The notes beneath the pieces are model-generated. The model was not told the DNA's origin, did not search any database, and was given only the letters and a program-made list of their open reading frames with translations. The translations under genes were made by a program, and so were the position numbers. DNA of 64,000 nt from JBHEBG01 sp046557915 (GTDB lineage Bacteria; Bacteroidota; Bacteroidia; Flavobacteriales; Flavobacteriaceae), in the NCBI RefSeq assembly GCF_046557915.1, contig NZ_JBHEBG010000001.1, forward strand, positions 868,001 to 932,000, given 5' to 3'. Below, piece after piece: positions 50,873 to 59,399 of this stretch. Position 1 is the first letter of the stretch, and the number at the start of each line of letters is the position of its first letter.

Positions 50873-53122
50873 TTAGAACCGGGTATTTACGTGCTGGTCG
50901 TAGGTTTCCAGCAAATTCATGGTAGCTGTGAGTAGATCTTTGGTCTCTAATAGCAAACTAAAATATAGCGCCGTGTTTTTAGGACTAGACTCGTCTGCAC
51001 GGGTACGGGCCACCTGCTTTTCAATTTTTTCGCTAACCTTATCAAATAATTCTTGCTTATTAATGATAAGCGGCGTTAGTTCGTTAAAGGTCTTGTTCTC
51101 AAAAATAGTATTTATGGTAGCGAAGAACTGATCAATATATTGATTTGTTTCCTTAAGATCCTTTAATTGGTTAAAACGTAATTTTTTATGGTTGTTGTTT
51201 ACATGTTTATGACCCGCCTTGGAGATATATTCCAAGGACTGCGTCATGTCTTGGAGATAACTGAGTGCAGTGATATAGAAGTTACTTGTGTCAACACTGG
51301 AATCGTCCAGGTTTTTAATGAAATAAAAGATATTGTCCCGTAGCTCCTCTACTTCATTATTAAGTTTAATGATGCCTTTTTTACTCTTTTTTAGGATGTC
51401 TAGATCGTGTTTGGCCAACCCATCAATACTGGCTGCATATATACTGTTTGCCCTTTTGATGGCCAAGGAAATATTTGAGGAACTTTCGTCAATAAGTTCT
51501 TTTATCGATTTACTTTCCGCTTTTTGTAGTTTTTCCTCTCGTTTACTCTCCTTTACCTTTTTGTTATGGGAAAGGTAATTTCTGCCTATCAGCGCAAAGG
51601 CTACCACTAAAAGAATACCCATAGCAATTGCACCTCCAAGGTGAATGACATATGCAATGACGGCTGCTGCGGTGAAAGCACTTATAGCGGTAAAAAACCA
51701 TCCGCCAATAACATTTAAAACCCCGGCTACCCTGTAAACCGCACTTTCCGGACCCCAGGCCCTGTCTGCAAGAGAAGTACCCATGGCTACCATAAAAGTT
51801 ACATAGGTTGTGGACAATGGGAGTTTCATGGATGTGGCAATAGATATCAAAACACTGGCTACCATAAGATTTACAGAAGCCCTTATTAAATCAAAGGCAG
51901 GCATATCTTGTGCCCTGCTTTTTGGGATGTACACATATGGTTTTTCAAACTGGGCATCAACTCTTTTTCGTATTCCAACAGGAAATATTCCGCCTAGATT
52001 TTCAGAAGCCTTAATACTAAATTTCACGATTTGACGCGATAAAAAGTTTGGCTGAAACCGTTCTTGCCCTTCATCTTGTCTAGAGAGATCCACACTGGTC
52101 TTCACCACATTTTTTGCCTTGGATGAAAACCAAAGCGTTACTACCATAATACCTCCAGAGATCAACAGCAATAGAGTTGGCGTGCGTACCGCAATGGTTA
52201 ACCCGTCCATGGCATATTCTGAAGCCATGAGCCCGGAGCTTTGCCAATCCTGAAAAGATTGTAATGCGGCGATGGGAACCCCAATAAAGTTTACCAAATC
52301 GTTACCGGCAAAGGCCATTGCCAATGCAAATGTTCCCAAAATTATAATGATCTTATAAATGTTCCACTTAAACAATGTTGTACATAGGTAGGAGACCAAA
52401 GTCCATAACACAAAATTTCCAAAAAGGAAAAGTTCCGGATTTAGAGCAATATATTCATTGACAGGCTCGCTTAAAATAGCTGCACTTTTAAGGCCTTTTA
52501 CCACAATGAAGTAAATAATGGAAGTAATTGCGAAACCTCCAAAAGCTGCACCGATCCATTTTGGTTTTTCTTGAAATTTAAAGGAAATGAGAATTCTGGA
52601 AATAAACTGAATTGCGGCTCCAATAGTAAAGGCAACTACCACTGAAAGCAGAATGCCAAAGATAATTTGCGATGCCTTTTCTGTATTGATGTAAGTGCCC
52701 AATTCTATAAAACCGCCACCAGTATTGGCAATTTTTACCAACGAAATTGCCACAGCTGCCCCTAAGAGTTCAAAAACTATGGACACGGTTGTAGAGGTGG
52801 GCATGCCTAGGGTATTAAAAAAATCCAACAAGAGAATATCCGTAATCATTACAGCCATAAAAATGATCATGATCTCGGCAAATACAAATTCGGTCGGGTT
52901 AAAAATACCCTTTCTGGCCACTTCCATCATGCCGCTAGAGGACATGGCGCCAAGCGCGATGCCAAAACTGGCCACAATCATTATAGTTCTAAAAGAGATA
53001 GCTTTGGAACCTATAGCGGAATTTAAGAAGTTAACCGCATCATTGCTTACACCAACCACTAGATCTGTAATCGCGAGGATTGCCAAGGCGACAATCATGA
53101 AAACGTAAATATTTTCGCCCAT
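50873..53122 (-). CDS. PitA-type inorganic phosphate transporter fused to a PhoU-like domain
   Basis: 749 residues, much longer than a plain Pit (~420-500). Residues ~1-520 form the Pit membrane domain with the duplicated signature ('GVSNDAVNFLNSAIGS' near the start and 'FAGNDLVNFIGVPIAA' in the second half) and about 11-12 helices. The last ~220 residues are helical and soluble (PhoU/DUF47-like), probably cytoplasmic, acting as a built-in regulator. Metal-phosphate:H+ symport at the inner membrane is the expected role. It stands at the head of a leftward unit with the DUF6503 gene. Confidence 0.9.
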   Translation of the reverse strand: MGENIYVFMIVALAILAITDLVVGVSNDAVNFLNSAIGSKAISFRTIMIVASFGIALGAMSSSGMMEVARKGIFNPTEFVFAEIMIIFMAVMITDILLLDFFNTLGMPTSTTVSIVFELLGAAVAISLVKIANTGGGFIELGTYINTEKASQIIFGILLSVVVAFTIGAAIQFISRILISFKFQEKPKWIGAAFGGFAITSIIYFIVVKGLKSAAILSEPVNEYIALNPELFLFGNFVLWTLVSYLCTTLFKWNIYKIIIILGTFALAMAFAGNDLVNFIGVPIAALQSFQDWQSSGLMASEYAMDGLTIAVRTPTLLLLISGGIMVVTLWFSSKAKNVVKTSVDLSRQDEGQERFQPNFLSRQIVKFSIKASENLGGIFPVGIRKRVDAQFEKPYVYIPKSRAQDMPAFDLIRASVNLMVASVLISIATSMKLPLSTTYVTFMVAMGTSLADRAWGPESAVYRVAGVLNVIGGWFFTAISAFTAAAVIAYVIHLGGAIAMGILLVVAFALIGRNYLSHNKKVKESKREEKLQKAESKSIKELIDESSSNISLAIKRANSIYAASIDGLAKHDLDILKKSKKGIIKLNNEVEELRDNIFYFIKNLDDSSVDTSNFYITALSYLQDMTQSLEYISKAGHKHVNNNHKKLRFNQLKDLKETNQYIDQFFATINTIFENKTFNELTPLIINKQELFDKVSEKIEKQVARTRADESSPKNTALYFSLLLETKDLLTATMNLLETYDQHVNTRF

Positions 53123-53295
53123 TCAAAAATTTAAATAAGAACAAAAATGCCATTATATTTTGTGACCAAAGTTAATATAAGGTTATGAAAACCGTCTTAC
53201 CCTGACCGTAGTGCTTAAATGTATACACCCTAAACACAATTGGAGTATTAAAAGCATATAAATTGACTTATCTTAGCAACAAATTTGGCCAAAAA

Positions 53296-54639
53296 ATGAA
53301 CTGGGAACAACTTCTTTCCTTAAAGCGACAAGGCGACACCCATAAAAGAATACGAAAAGAACAAGATGAGACCCGTTTGGGCTTTGAGGTAGATTATGAC
53401 CGAATTATTTTTTCGGCAGCTTTTAGAAGTTTGCAAGATAAGACCCAAGTGGTACCCCTTTCCAAGACCGATTTTGTTCATACAAGGCTAACACACAGTT
53501 TAGAGGTCTCGGTAGTGGGGAGAAGTTTGGGACGTATTGCAGGAAAGAAGATACTTCAGAAATATCCACACCTTAAGGAAGTTCATGGCTATCACTTTAA
53601 TGATATGGGAGCCATCGTTGCAGCCGCTGCCTTGGCTCATGATATTGGAAACCCGCCTTTTGGACATAGCGGTGAAAAGGCCATTGGGGAGTATTTTAAA
53701 ACTGGAAAGGGTAAAAAATACCAATCGGTTTTATCAAAAAAAGAGTATCAAGATATTATAGATTTTGAGGGCAACGCCAATGGTTTTAAACTACTTACCG
53801 CATCCAAGGAAGGGGTGCAAGGTGGACTTAGGCTTAGCTACGCTACATTGGGTGCGTTTATGAAATATCCAAAAGAATCACTTCCCATAAAGCCTAACAA
53901 ACACATCGCAACTAAAAAGTTCGGGTTTTTTCAATCCGAAAAGAGCTTTTTCAAAGAAGTTGCCGAAGAACTGGGATTGCCGTATACTACCATAGGAAAA
54001 GAACACTGCTATGCGCGTCACCCACTTACCTACCTTGTAGAGGCGGCCGATGACATATGTTATACCCTAATCGATTTTGAGGATGGCATCAATTTGGGCC
54101 TTGTTTCCGAAGATTTTGCCCTGGAATACCTTATAAAGCTTGTTAAGGACAGTATCAATATAAAAAAGTATAATGGACTTATTTATAAGGAAGATCGGCT
54201 AAGTTATCTTAGGGCCCTGGCCATAAATACACTGATCAATGATGCTATAGCTGTATTCATTAAAAATGAGGAGGCTATATTAAATGGTAGTTTTGAAACA
54301 GCCCTTCTAGATAAGAGTAAATACAAGGCTCAGATTTCAGATATTATCAAATTGAGCGTAGAAAAAGTTTATCAGTCCCAAGAAGTCATCGAAAAGGAAA
54401 TAGCGGGTTATAAGATAATATCCGATATTCTGGAGGTCTATACAGAAGCTTTATTGCAAAAGAAGGATGGTAGAGCATCTAATTATGACAACCTTATACT
54501 CCATACGCTACCCGCTTTTTACAAAAAGACGGACATTTCGGTTTATGATATTCTATTAAATACCTGTTGTTATGTTGCCAGCCTATCGGACAGTGCGGCA
54601 ATACTACTTCATAAAAAAATAAGGGGCGTAGAGATTTAG
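53296..54639 (+). CDS. dgt: deoxyguanosinetriphosphate triphosphohydrolase
   Basis: 447 residues from the ATG at 53296; the frame is open from a TTG at 53263, but the conserved protein starts 'MNWEQLLSLKRQGDTHKR'. HD-domain ligands are visible: 'LTHSLEVS', 'LAHDIGNPPFGHSGE' (HD dyad and the following His) and 'VEAADDICYTLIDFEDG'. It hydrolyses dGTP (and other dNTPs in some forms) to deoxynucleoside and triphosphate, tuning dNTP pools and opposing the ribonucleotide reductase encoded earlier. A TATCTTAG sequence at 53269-53276 may be an imperfect promoter. Confidence 0.92.
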   Translation: MNWEQLLSLKRQGDTHKRIRKEQDETRLGFEVDYDRIIFSAAFRSLQDKTQVVPLSKTDFVHTRLTHSLEVSVVGRSLGRIAGKKILQKYPHLKEVHGYHFNDMGAIVAAAALAHDIGNPPFGHSGEKAIGEYFKTGKGKKYQSVLSKKEYQDIIDFEGNANGFKLLTASKEGVQGGLRLSYATLGAFMKYPKESLPIKPNKHIATKKFGFFQSEKSFFKEVAEELGLPYTTIGKEHCYARHPLTYLVEAADDICYTLIDFEDGINLGLVSEDFALEYLIKLVKDSINIKKYNGLIYKEDRLSYLRALAINTLINDAIAVFIKNEEAILNGSFETALLDKSKYKAQISDIIKLSVEKVYQSQEVIEKEIAGYKIISDILEVYTEALLQKKDGRASNYDNLILHTLPAFYKKTDISVYDILLNTCCYVASLSDSAAILLHKKIRGVEI

Positions 54640-54654
54640 CTAAAAGCACCTGTT

Positions 54655-55773
54655 TTATTTGTTTAGCCATTTCTTAAATTCGGAAGCGCGGTTTTTGCTA
54701 ATAATGACATCTACCTCCGAATTGGGGTTTACCAATATCTTCAATTGGTTATTACCGTACCTTATAATTTTCTCTATAGCCGATATGGCTATTATAAATT
54801 GCCGGTTTGCCCTATAAAAATCACTACCGTCCAAATTGGAGAAAAGCTCTTCCAAACTGTTGTTTGCTACGGATCGGGTACCGTCAAAATTCATAACATA
54901 GGTAACTGTATGTTCCGTAAAGATGTAGGCAATGTCTTCCGTGGGTACCGGCAGCAGTTCGTTGCGTAGATAGGTAAGGATTCTTTTTTTCCCTTTTTCG
55001 GAAGTCTTTTGGTTTGCAGTGGCCTGCGGCTTTTCCTCGTTGGCTTTTTGTTGATAATCTGCCAATGCCCTATTTAGCTTGGCTAAATTAATTACCTCAT
55101 TCTCTAGCTTTTGATTTTTAAGCTCTAATCTCTTTTCGTAAGCACTACCGATAAGACGCACGGTAATAACGGAGGACAGAATGATAAAGAAACCCATGAT
55201 TGTAAAAATCACATAAAACTTGTTCCGTAGGCTGTCTATCTGATTTGATATTTTGGTGATGTTGGCGTGTGATGCAATGATCCAATCCGAATTATCTACC
55301 GGATATAGGTATATAATTTCCGATTCGCGCTCGCCGCTACCAAAATCGCGAATGCCACCTACCTGCCGTTTGCTCATAAGCAGGTCATAAAAGTCTTTGG
55401 AGCTTATATCGTCTTTTACCCTAGATACAAAAGACTCGTTAGGGCTTACCTGCCTTCCAACCCGATTTATATCCGGATTGCAGATTTCGATACCAGACCA
55501 GTCGAACATACTTACGGAACCGGTTTCCATATTTGTATTTTCAATGGTCTTTTGAAGGTTGGCAACGATGGAATCCTTGGGCAGACCGCTGGCCAATTCA
55601 AAGCTTATTAGGCTAGCCATCTCCTTCGCTTCCCTTTTGCTAGACTCCATCTGGGTATCCAAAAGTTGGTTGGCGCTAGCTTGTATAAAATATTGTATGG
55701 CTACGCCAGCGATGATTATGAAAATGGTCGCTATCGCTAAAAATGTAAAAAAGTACAGTTTATCTTTTCTCAT
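54655..55773 (-). CDS. membrane-tethered LytTR transcription regulator
   Basis: 372 residues from the ATG at 55773 (the frame extends to 55803 without a better signal). Order: membrane helix ~8-30; extracytoplasmic sensor domain ~31-185 with Cache-like features ('MFDWSGIEICNPDINRVG', 'YPVDNSDWIIASH'); second helix ~187-209; charged coiled coil ~215-245; LytTR DNA-binding domain ~265-372 ('IAYIFTEHTVTYVMNFDG', 'FYRANRQFIIAISAIEKI'). There is no receiver or kinase, so signal and DNA binding are in one membrane protein. It converges on dgt and is divergent from the lamin-tail-like lipoprotein, a possible target. Confidence 0.85.
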   Translation of the reverse strand: MRKDKLYFFTFLAIATIFIIIAGVAIQYFIQASANQLLDTQMESSKREAKEMASLISFELASGLPKDSIVANLQKTIENTNMETGSVSMFDWSGIEICNPDINRVGRQVSPNESFVSRVKDDISSKDFYDLLMSKRQVGGIRDFGSGERESEIIYLYPVDNSDWIIASHANITKISNQIDSLRNKFYVIFTIMGFFIILSSVITVRLIGSAYEKRLELKNQKLENEVINLAKLNRALADYQQKANEEKPQATANQKTSEKGKKRILTYLRNELLPVPTEDIAYIFTEHTVTYVMNFDGTRSVANNSLEELFSNLDGSDFYRANRQFIIAISAIEKIIRYGNNQLKILVNPNSEVDVIISKNRASEFKKWLNK

Positions 55774-56053
55774 GACCTGCGGATACCATAAGTGATAGAG
55801 CATTACAATCGGCAGTTGCTAAGATAAACTTTATGATTTTAAATATTTTGATCATTGTGGATATTCCCCTTAATTCCCGAACAATTTTTACCTCCTTCTT
55901 TTAGATTGGACTTCGCTTTTAACAAAATTGCCAATTTCAGAAGACCAATAATTCCCTCTTAAGGCTCATTTTTCCCTTTCACATTCTTTTTTTATGTATA
56001 CCGAAGTGGAATATGTTGTTTTGAATATTAGTTAACCTTAAAAAATTGATCGA

Positions 56054-58120
56054 ATGAAAAAGTATTTATTAGTATTGGCAATAATGTTTATAGCTTCGGG
56101 ATGCTCCTCGGATGATGATACGGGCACTCCTTCAGATGATGATCCGGGACCACCGCCACCGCCACCCTCTGGCAACGTAAATGTGGTGATAAACGAGGTG
56201 GCCTATTTAGGCGATGAGGTAGAGCTGTTTAACAGTGGTAACGAAAGTGTAGATCTTAGCAATTATTATTTATGCCTAGGACCGGGCACATACGAACGAC
56301 TTGGTGGTCTTACGGTAACCGGAGATTTAAATTTGGCGCCTGGTGCCTATTTGGTGGTTAGCTATGCTATGCCTGGTGCCTCTGGTGGGTTAGGACTATA
56401 TATTGACAACTCCGATTTTGCCGACGCATCTACCATAGCGGATTTTGTGCAATGGGGATCTGGTGGTACAGCTAGGGAGAATGTTGCCGTAGCTGCAAAC
56501 ATCTGGACAGCTGGGCAATTTATAGCCGTGGAAGGAGATGCGGCCAATAGCTTGGCCTTTGATGGTAGCGGCAATGCAGTTTCGGATTGGGCAGAAACCA
56601 CTACCCCCACCTTTGGGGCAGAAAACACGGTTACTCCGCCAAATGCGGTCGCATCTGTTGTTATCAATGAAGTGGGTTATCAAAATGATAAGGTAGAACT
56701 TTATAACAATGGTACCATTGCCGTTGATTTAACAGATTACTTTCTGTGTTTAGGGCCTGCAACTTACAGAAAGGTGGGAGACTTGCCGGTAACCGGAGAT
56801 ATTGTTCTTGCACCGGGGGCCTTCATAACCATAACCTATGATCAACTAAATACCGATGCCGGTCAAATAAGCAACACCCCGGGGACGGGAGGACTTGGGC
56901 TATATGAAAGTAACACCGACTTTACAGATCCTGCAACCCTCTCAGATTTTGTACAATGGGGAGCTGCCGGCAGCGTTAGAGAAAATGTAGCGGTAGCTGC
57001 AGGGATATGGACCGCAGGTGAGTTTGTTAATGTAATTGGAAGTGCGGAAACCAGTATTGCCTATGATGGCGAAGGAGATACCGCTGCGGATTGGACAGAA
57101 ACGGCCGAACCTACCTTTGGGAGCCAAAATACCATAGTTGCCCCAGAAATGTCCATTACAATTAATGAAGTAGAATATTTAGGCGATAAAGTAGAGCTAT
57201 ATAATAGTGGAAACATTTCAGTAGACTTAAGTGACTACCAATTATGCTTGGCACCAGGCACCTATAGAAGAGTGGGTGATCTTCCGGTAGACGGGGATCT
57301 AGTATTGGCCCCAGGAGCCTTTTTGGTTGCTACTTACGATCAAATCAATACCCCGGCCGGTCAGATAAACAACACCAACGGTACGGGAGGATTAGGATTG
57401 TATATTAACAACAGTGGTTTCGGTGATGCCAGTACAATTATGGATTTTGTACAATGGGGAGCATCAGCAAGTATTAGAGAAAATGTTGCGGTAACCGCAG
57501 GTATATGGACCGCTGGAGATTTTGTTGAAGTGATTTTGGGAGCCAATAATAGTATTGCCTTTGATGGAGAAGGAAACGCCTCTTCCGATTGGGCAGAGAC
57601 TACCACTACTACCTTTGGGGCTGCCAATGAGGTGACTGCACCTGTGAAATCCGTGGTCATCAACGAAGTAGAATACCTGGTAAATGACGAAATAGAATTA
57701 TACAACAATGGCGATATTACCGTAGACCTTGCCAGCTATTGGTTATGTTATGGCCCGGGAGCTTATTTTAGAATTGGTGATGCGGCTATGACCAACGTTG
57801 TAAGCGGCACTATAAACTTGGCCCCAGGAGAGTTTTTGGTAGTGTCGGCGGTTAGCTTAAGTGCATCCGATACAGCTGGTGCCATTGGCCTATACAATAC
57901 CAATACTAATTTTGCGGATTCTACTACGATACTAGATTTTGTACAGTGGGGCGCGGCAGGAAACGCTAGGGAAACTGTGGCAGTATCCGCAGGTATCTGG
58001 ACCGCAGGTGGCTTTGTGCCAAACGTTCCTTCGGGCTCCAGTATTGCCTATGATGGAGAAGGTGAGGCGCCAACAGATTGGAATGAGGATGCAACACCCT
58101 CTCTGGGAAGTGGAAATTAA
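56054..58120 (+). CDS. lipoprotein with four lamin-tail-like domains
   Basis: 688 residues. Lipoprotein signal (MKKYLLVLAIMFIASGC, Cys17), an acidic then poly-Pro linker (~20-39), then four tandem domains starting at ~44, ~202, ~368 and ~534. Each opens with 'VVINEV' or 'ITINEV', followed by 'VELYN.G...VDLS.Y.LCLGPGTY' and 'DFVQWG...RENVAV..GIWTAG', the LTD (lamin-tail, Ig-like) pattern seen in secreted bacterial proteins near nucleases or adhesins. No enzyme domain is attached. Repeat periods of 158-166 residues and a closely similar third and second unit suggest internal duplication. Surface binding or scaffolding is likely. Confidence 0.85.
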   Translation: MKKYLLVLAIMFIASGCSSDDDTGTPSDDDPGPPPPPPSGNVNVVINEVAYLGDEVELFNSGNESVDLSNYYLCLGPGTYERLGGLTVTGDLNLAPGAYLVVSYAMPGASGGLGLYIDNSDFADASTIADFVQWGSGGTARENVAVAANIWTAGQFIAVEGDAANSLAFDGSGNAVSDWAETTTPTFGAENTVTPPNAVASVVINEVGYQNDKVELYNNGTIAVDLTDYFLCLGPATYRKVGDLPVTGDIVLAPGAFITITYDQLNTDAGQISNTPGTGGLGLYESNTDFTDPATLSDFVQWGAAGSVRENVAVAAGIWTAGEFVNVIGSAETSIAYDGEGDTAADWTETAEPTFGSQNTIVAPEMSITINEVEYLGDKVELYNSGNISVDLSDYQLCLAPGTYRRVGDLPVDGDLVLAPGAFLVATYDQINTPAGQINNTNGTGGLGLYINNSGFGDASTIMDFVQWGASASIRENVAVTAGIWTAGDFVEVILGANNSIAFDGEGNASSDWAETTTTTFGAANEVTAPVKSVVINEVEYLVNDEIELYNNGDITVDLASYWLCYGPGAYFRIGDAAMTNVVSGTINLAPGEFLVVSAVSLSASDTAGAIGLYNTNTNFADSTTILDFVQWGAAGNARETVAVSAGIWTAGGFVPNVPSGSSIAYDGEGEAPTDWNEDATPSLGSGN
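56183..58117 (+). repeat. four tandem ~490-base coding repeats
   Basis: Units begin near 56183, 56657, 57155 and 57653 and encode the four lamin-tail-like domains. They share blocks such as TTTTGTACAATGGGGA and similar at equivalent positions. The DNA similarity is moderate, so the array is old, yet copy number could still change by recombination. Confidence 0.65.
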
Positions 58121-58138
58121 CTAAAGTTCAATTATAAT

Positions 58139-58279
58139 GGCGGCTGGGCCGCCTGGGAATTAAATTGCTATACGGAGAAGTTTGAGTGTTTAGTTGATTG
58201 TAATGAAACCCATATTGATAAATCGCAATGTGATGTGATCTTAGCTCTATGGGTTTCAATGTTCCTAAAGCTATACGGA
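58139..58279. promoter_or_regulatory. stem-loops and direct repeats before the OB-fold cassette
   Basis: GGCGGC-TGG-GCCGCC hairpin (58139-58153) follows the lamin-tail stop but has no U-run. An 11-base perfect inverted repeat, TGAAACCCATA (58204-58214) and TATGGGTTTCA (58248-58258), spans a 33-base loop. The decamer GCTATACGGA occurs twice as a direct repeat (58167-58176 and 58270-58279) on either side. Confidence 0.4.
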
Positions 58280-58419
58280 AAAAAAAGGCAATAAAAGTAC
58301 TATCTTTAGTAGGTTTGATAGCTTGCATGCCAGTGAAGCTTAACTTTGGCCATCGGTTTTTAACAAATCCGATATCTATTAGAGGTCCCATAAAAATGTT
58401 GAAATACAAAAAAGGGTAA
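58249..58419 (+). CDS. candidate 56-residue basic lipoprotein
   Basis: ATG at 58249 to TAA at 58417-58419, three bases before the OB-fold start. The product is basic at the N-terminus (AIRKKKAIK), has a short hydrophobic stretch ending 'LSLVGLIAC' that reads as a lipobox, and a basic tail. It occupies the position held by the cytochrome lipoprotein in the second cassette. The start lies inside the right arm of the inverted repeat. Against it: no known family, unusual basic tail, and a frame of this length can arise by chance in AT-rich DNA. Confidence 0.35.
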   Translation: MGFNVPKAIRKKKAIKVLSLVGLIACMPVKLNFGHRFLTNPISIRGPIKMLKYKKG

Positions 58420-58422
58420 AAA

Positions 58423-58851
58423 ATGATAGTTGAAAATAAGGGAAAAGTCTTTTTTCTTTTTGCAGGAGTACTGTTTTTTTCTGCAATTACCTATTATGCC
58501 TTTTACCATGTGGACCGTATGGATACCGCAAAGGCACCGACAGAAGTGAAGATAAGCTCCGAAAATTTGGTAACGTCTTTTCTGGCAGACGAAAACTCTG
58601 CCAATTCCAAATTTGTGGAGAAAACCATAGAAGTGGCAGGTGTAGTAAGAGAGATTACCTTTTTGAACGATCGGTATACAATATTTTTGCAAGGCGGAGG
58701 AGAATTTTGTCTTATGTGCGATATGCAGGCAAACCAGCTAGAAAAGGTAAGAAGCATAAGACCAGGACAGGAAGTTTTGCTAAAAGGTATTTGCAAAGGG
58801 TTTCTAATAGATGCTATATTGTTAAATTGTGTGTTGCTCAATAAAAATTAA
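58423..58851 (+). CDS. membrane-anchored OB-fold (tRNA_anti-like) protein, copy 1
   Basis: 142 residues: one N-terminal helix (~8-28), then an OB-like domain (~40-142) with 'FVEKTIEVAGVVREI' and the end 'GQEVLLKGICKGFLIDAILLNCVLLN'. The domain is of the tRNA_anti-like type found anchored in Bacteroidota envelopes; nucleic-acid binding is not implied. The periplasmic part has several Cys ('FCLMCDM', 'GIC', 'NCVL'). Start of YceI overlaps its stop by one base (TAATG). It is a paralogue of the gene at 60851, sharing the KGIC-x-G-hydrophobic-L-hydrophobic-D block. Confidence 0.75.
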   Translation: MIVENKGKVFFLFAGVLFFSAITYYAFYHVDRMDTAKAPTEVKISSENLVTSFLADENSANSKFVEKTIEVAGVVREITFLNDRYTIFLQGGGEFCLMCDMQANQLEKVRSIRPGQEVLLKGICKGFLIDAILLNCVLLNKN

Positions 58852-59399
58852 TGGATAAAATAATTACCCCTATACTCATATTTATCTTTTGGACCGGATT
58901 TGCACAGCAGCCCGATCAGTTCATAACACGGCAGGGTCAGGCCTCTTTTTTTTCGTATACCTCGGTAGAGAACATACAGGCCTCCAATAATCAAATACTG
59001 AGTATCATTGATATTTCAAAGAAGGAAATCGCCATAAGTATGTTAATGAGAGCCTTCGTTTTTCAGAAATCTTTAATGGAAGAACATTTTAATGAAAGTT
59101 ATATTGAATCCGACATTTTCCCCAAAGCTACCTTCGAAGGAAGTATTCAGGACTTTGATCCTTCAAACACAGACATACAGACCAAAATTGTAAAAGGAAC
59201 GCTTACAATACACGGAGTAAACAAGGAAACGGAAATTAAGACCAAAATAGAAAACACCGCGGAAGGATATATATTTTCCGGTGATTTTGAAGTAGAGATC
59301 AAGGATTATGATATTAAAGTTCCTCCTATTTTGGTGAGAAACATTGCAAAGACAATTTCGGTTACATTTAGATTTGAATATCAGCCATATGAAAGATAA
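58851..59399 (+). CDS. YceI-family lipocalin-like periplasmic protein, copy 1
   Basis: 182 residues with a Sec signal (~1-18, cleavage near GFAQQ). YceI pattern: 'GQASFFSYTSVENIQASNNQ', 'MEEHFNESYIESDIFPKATFEGS' and 'GTLTIHGVNKETEI' (read in parts), ending 'KTISVTFRFEYQPYE'. The fold is an antiparallel beta-barrel that binds polyisoprenoids in some members. It is coupled to the OB-fold gene upstream and overlaps the DUF5777 gene downstream by 11 bases, so the three are made together. A paralogue lies at 61288-61830. Confidence 0.9.
   Translation: MDKIITPILIFIFWTGFAQQPDQFITRQGQASFFSYTSVENIQASNNQILSIIDISKKEIAISMLMRAFVFQKSLMEEHFNESYIESDIFPKATFEGSIQDFDPSNTDIQTKIVKGTLTIHGVNKETEIKTKIENTAEGYIFSGDFEVEIKDYDIKVPPILVRNIAKTISVTFRFEYQPYER

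Noticed and set aside
58128..58409. 93-codon minus-strand frame before the OB-fold gene
   Set aside because: No coding character, no start signal, and it opposes a more plausible small plus-strand frame.
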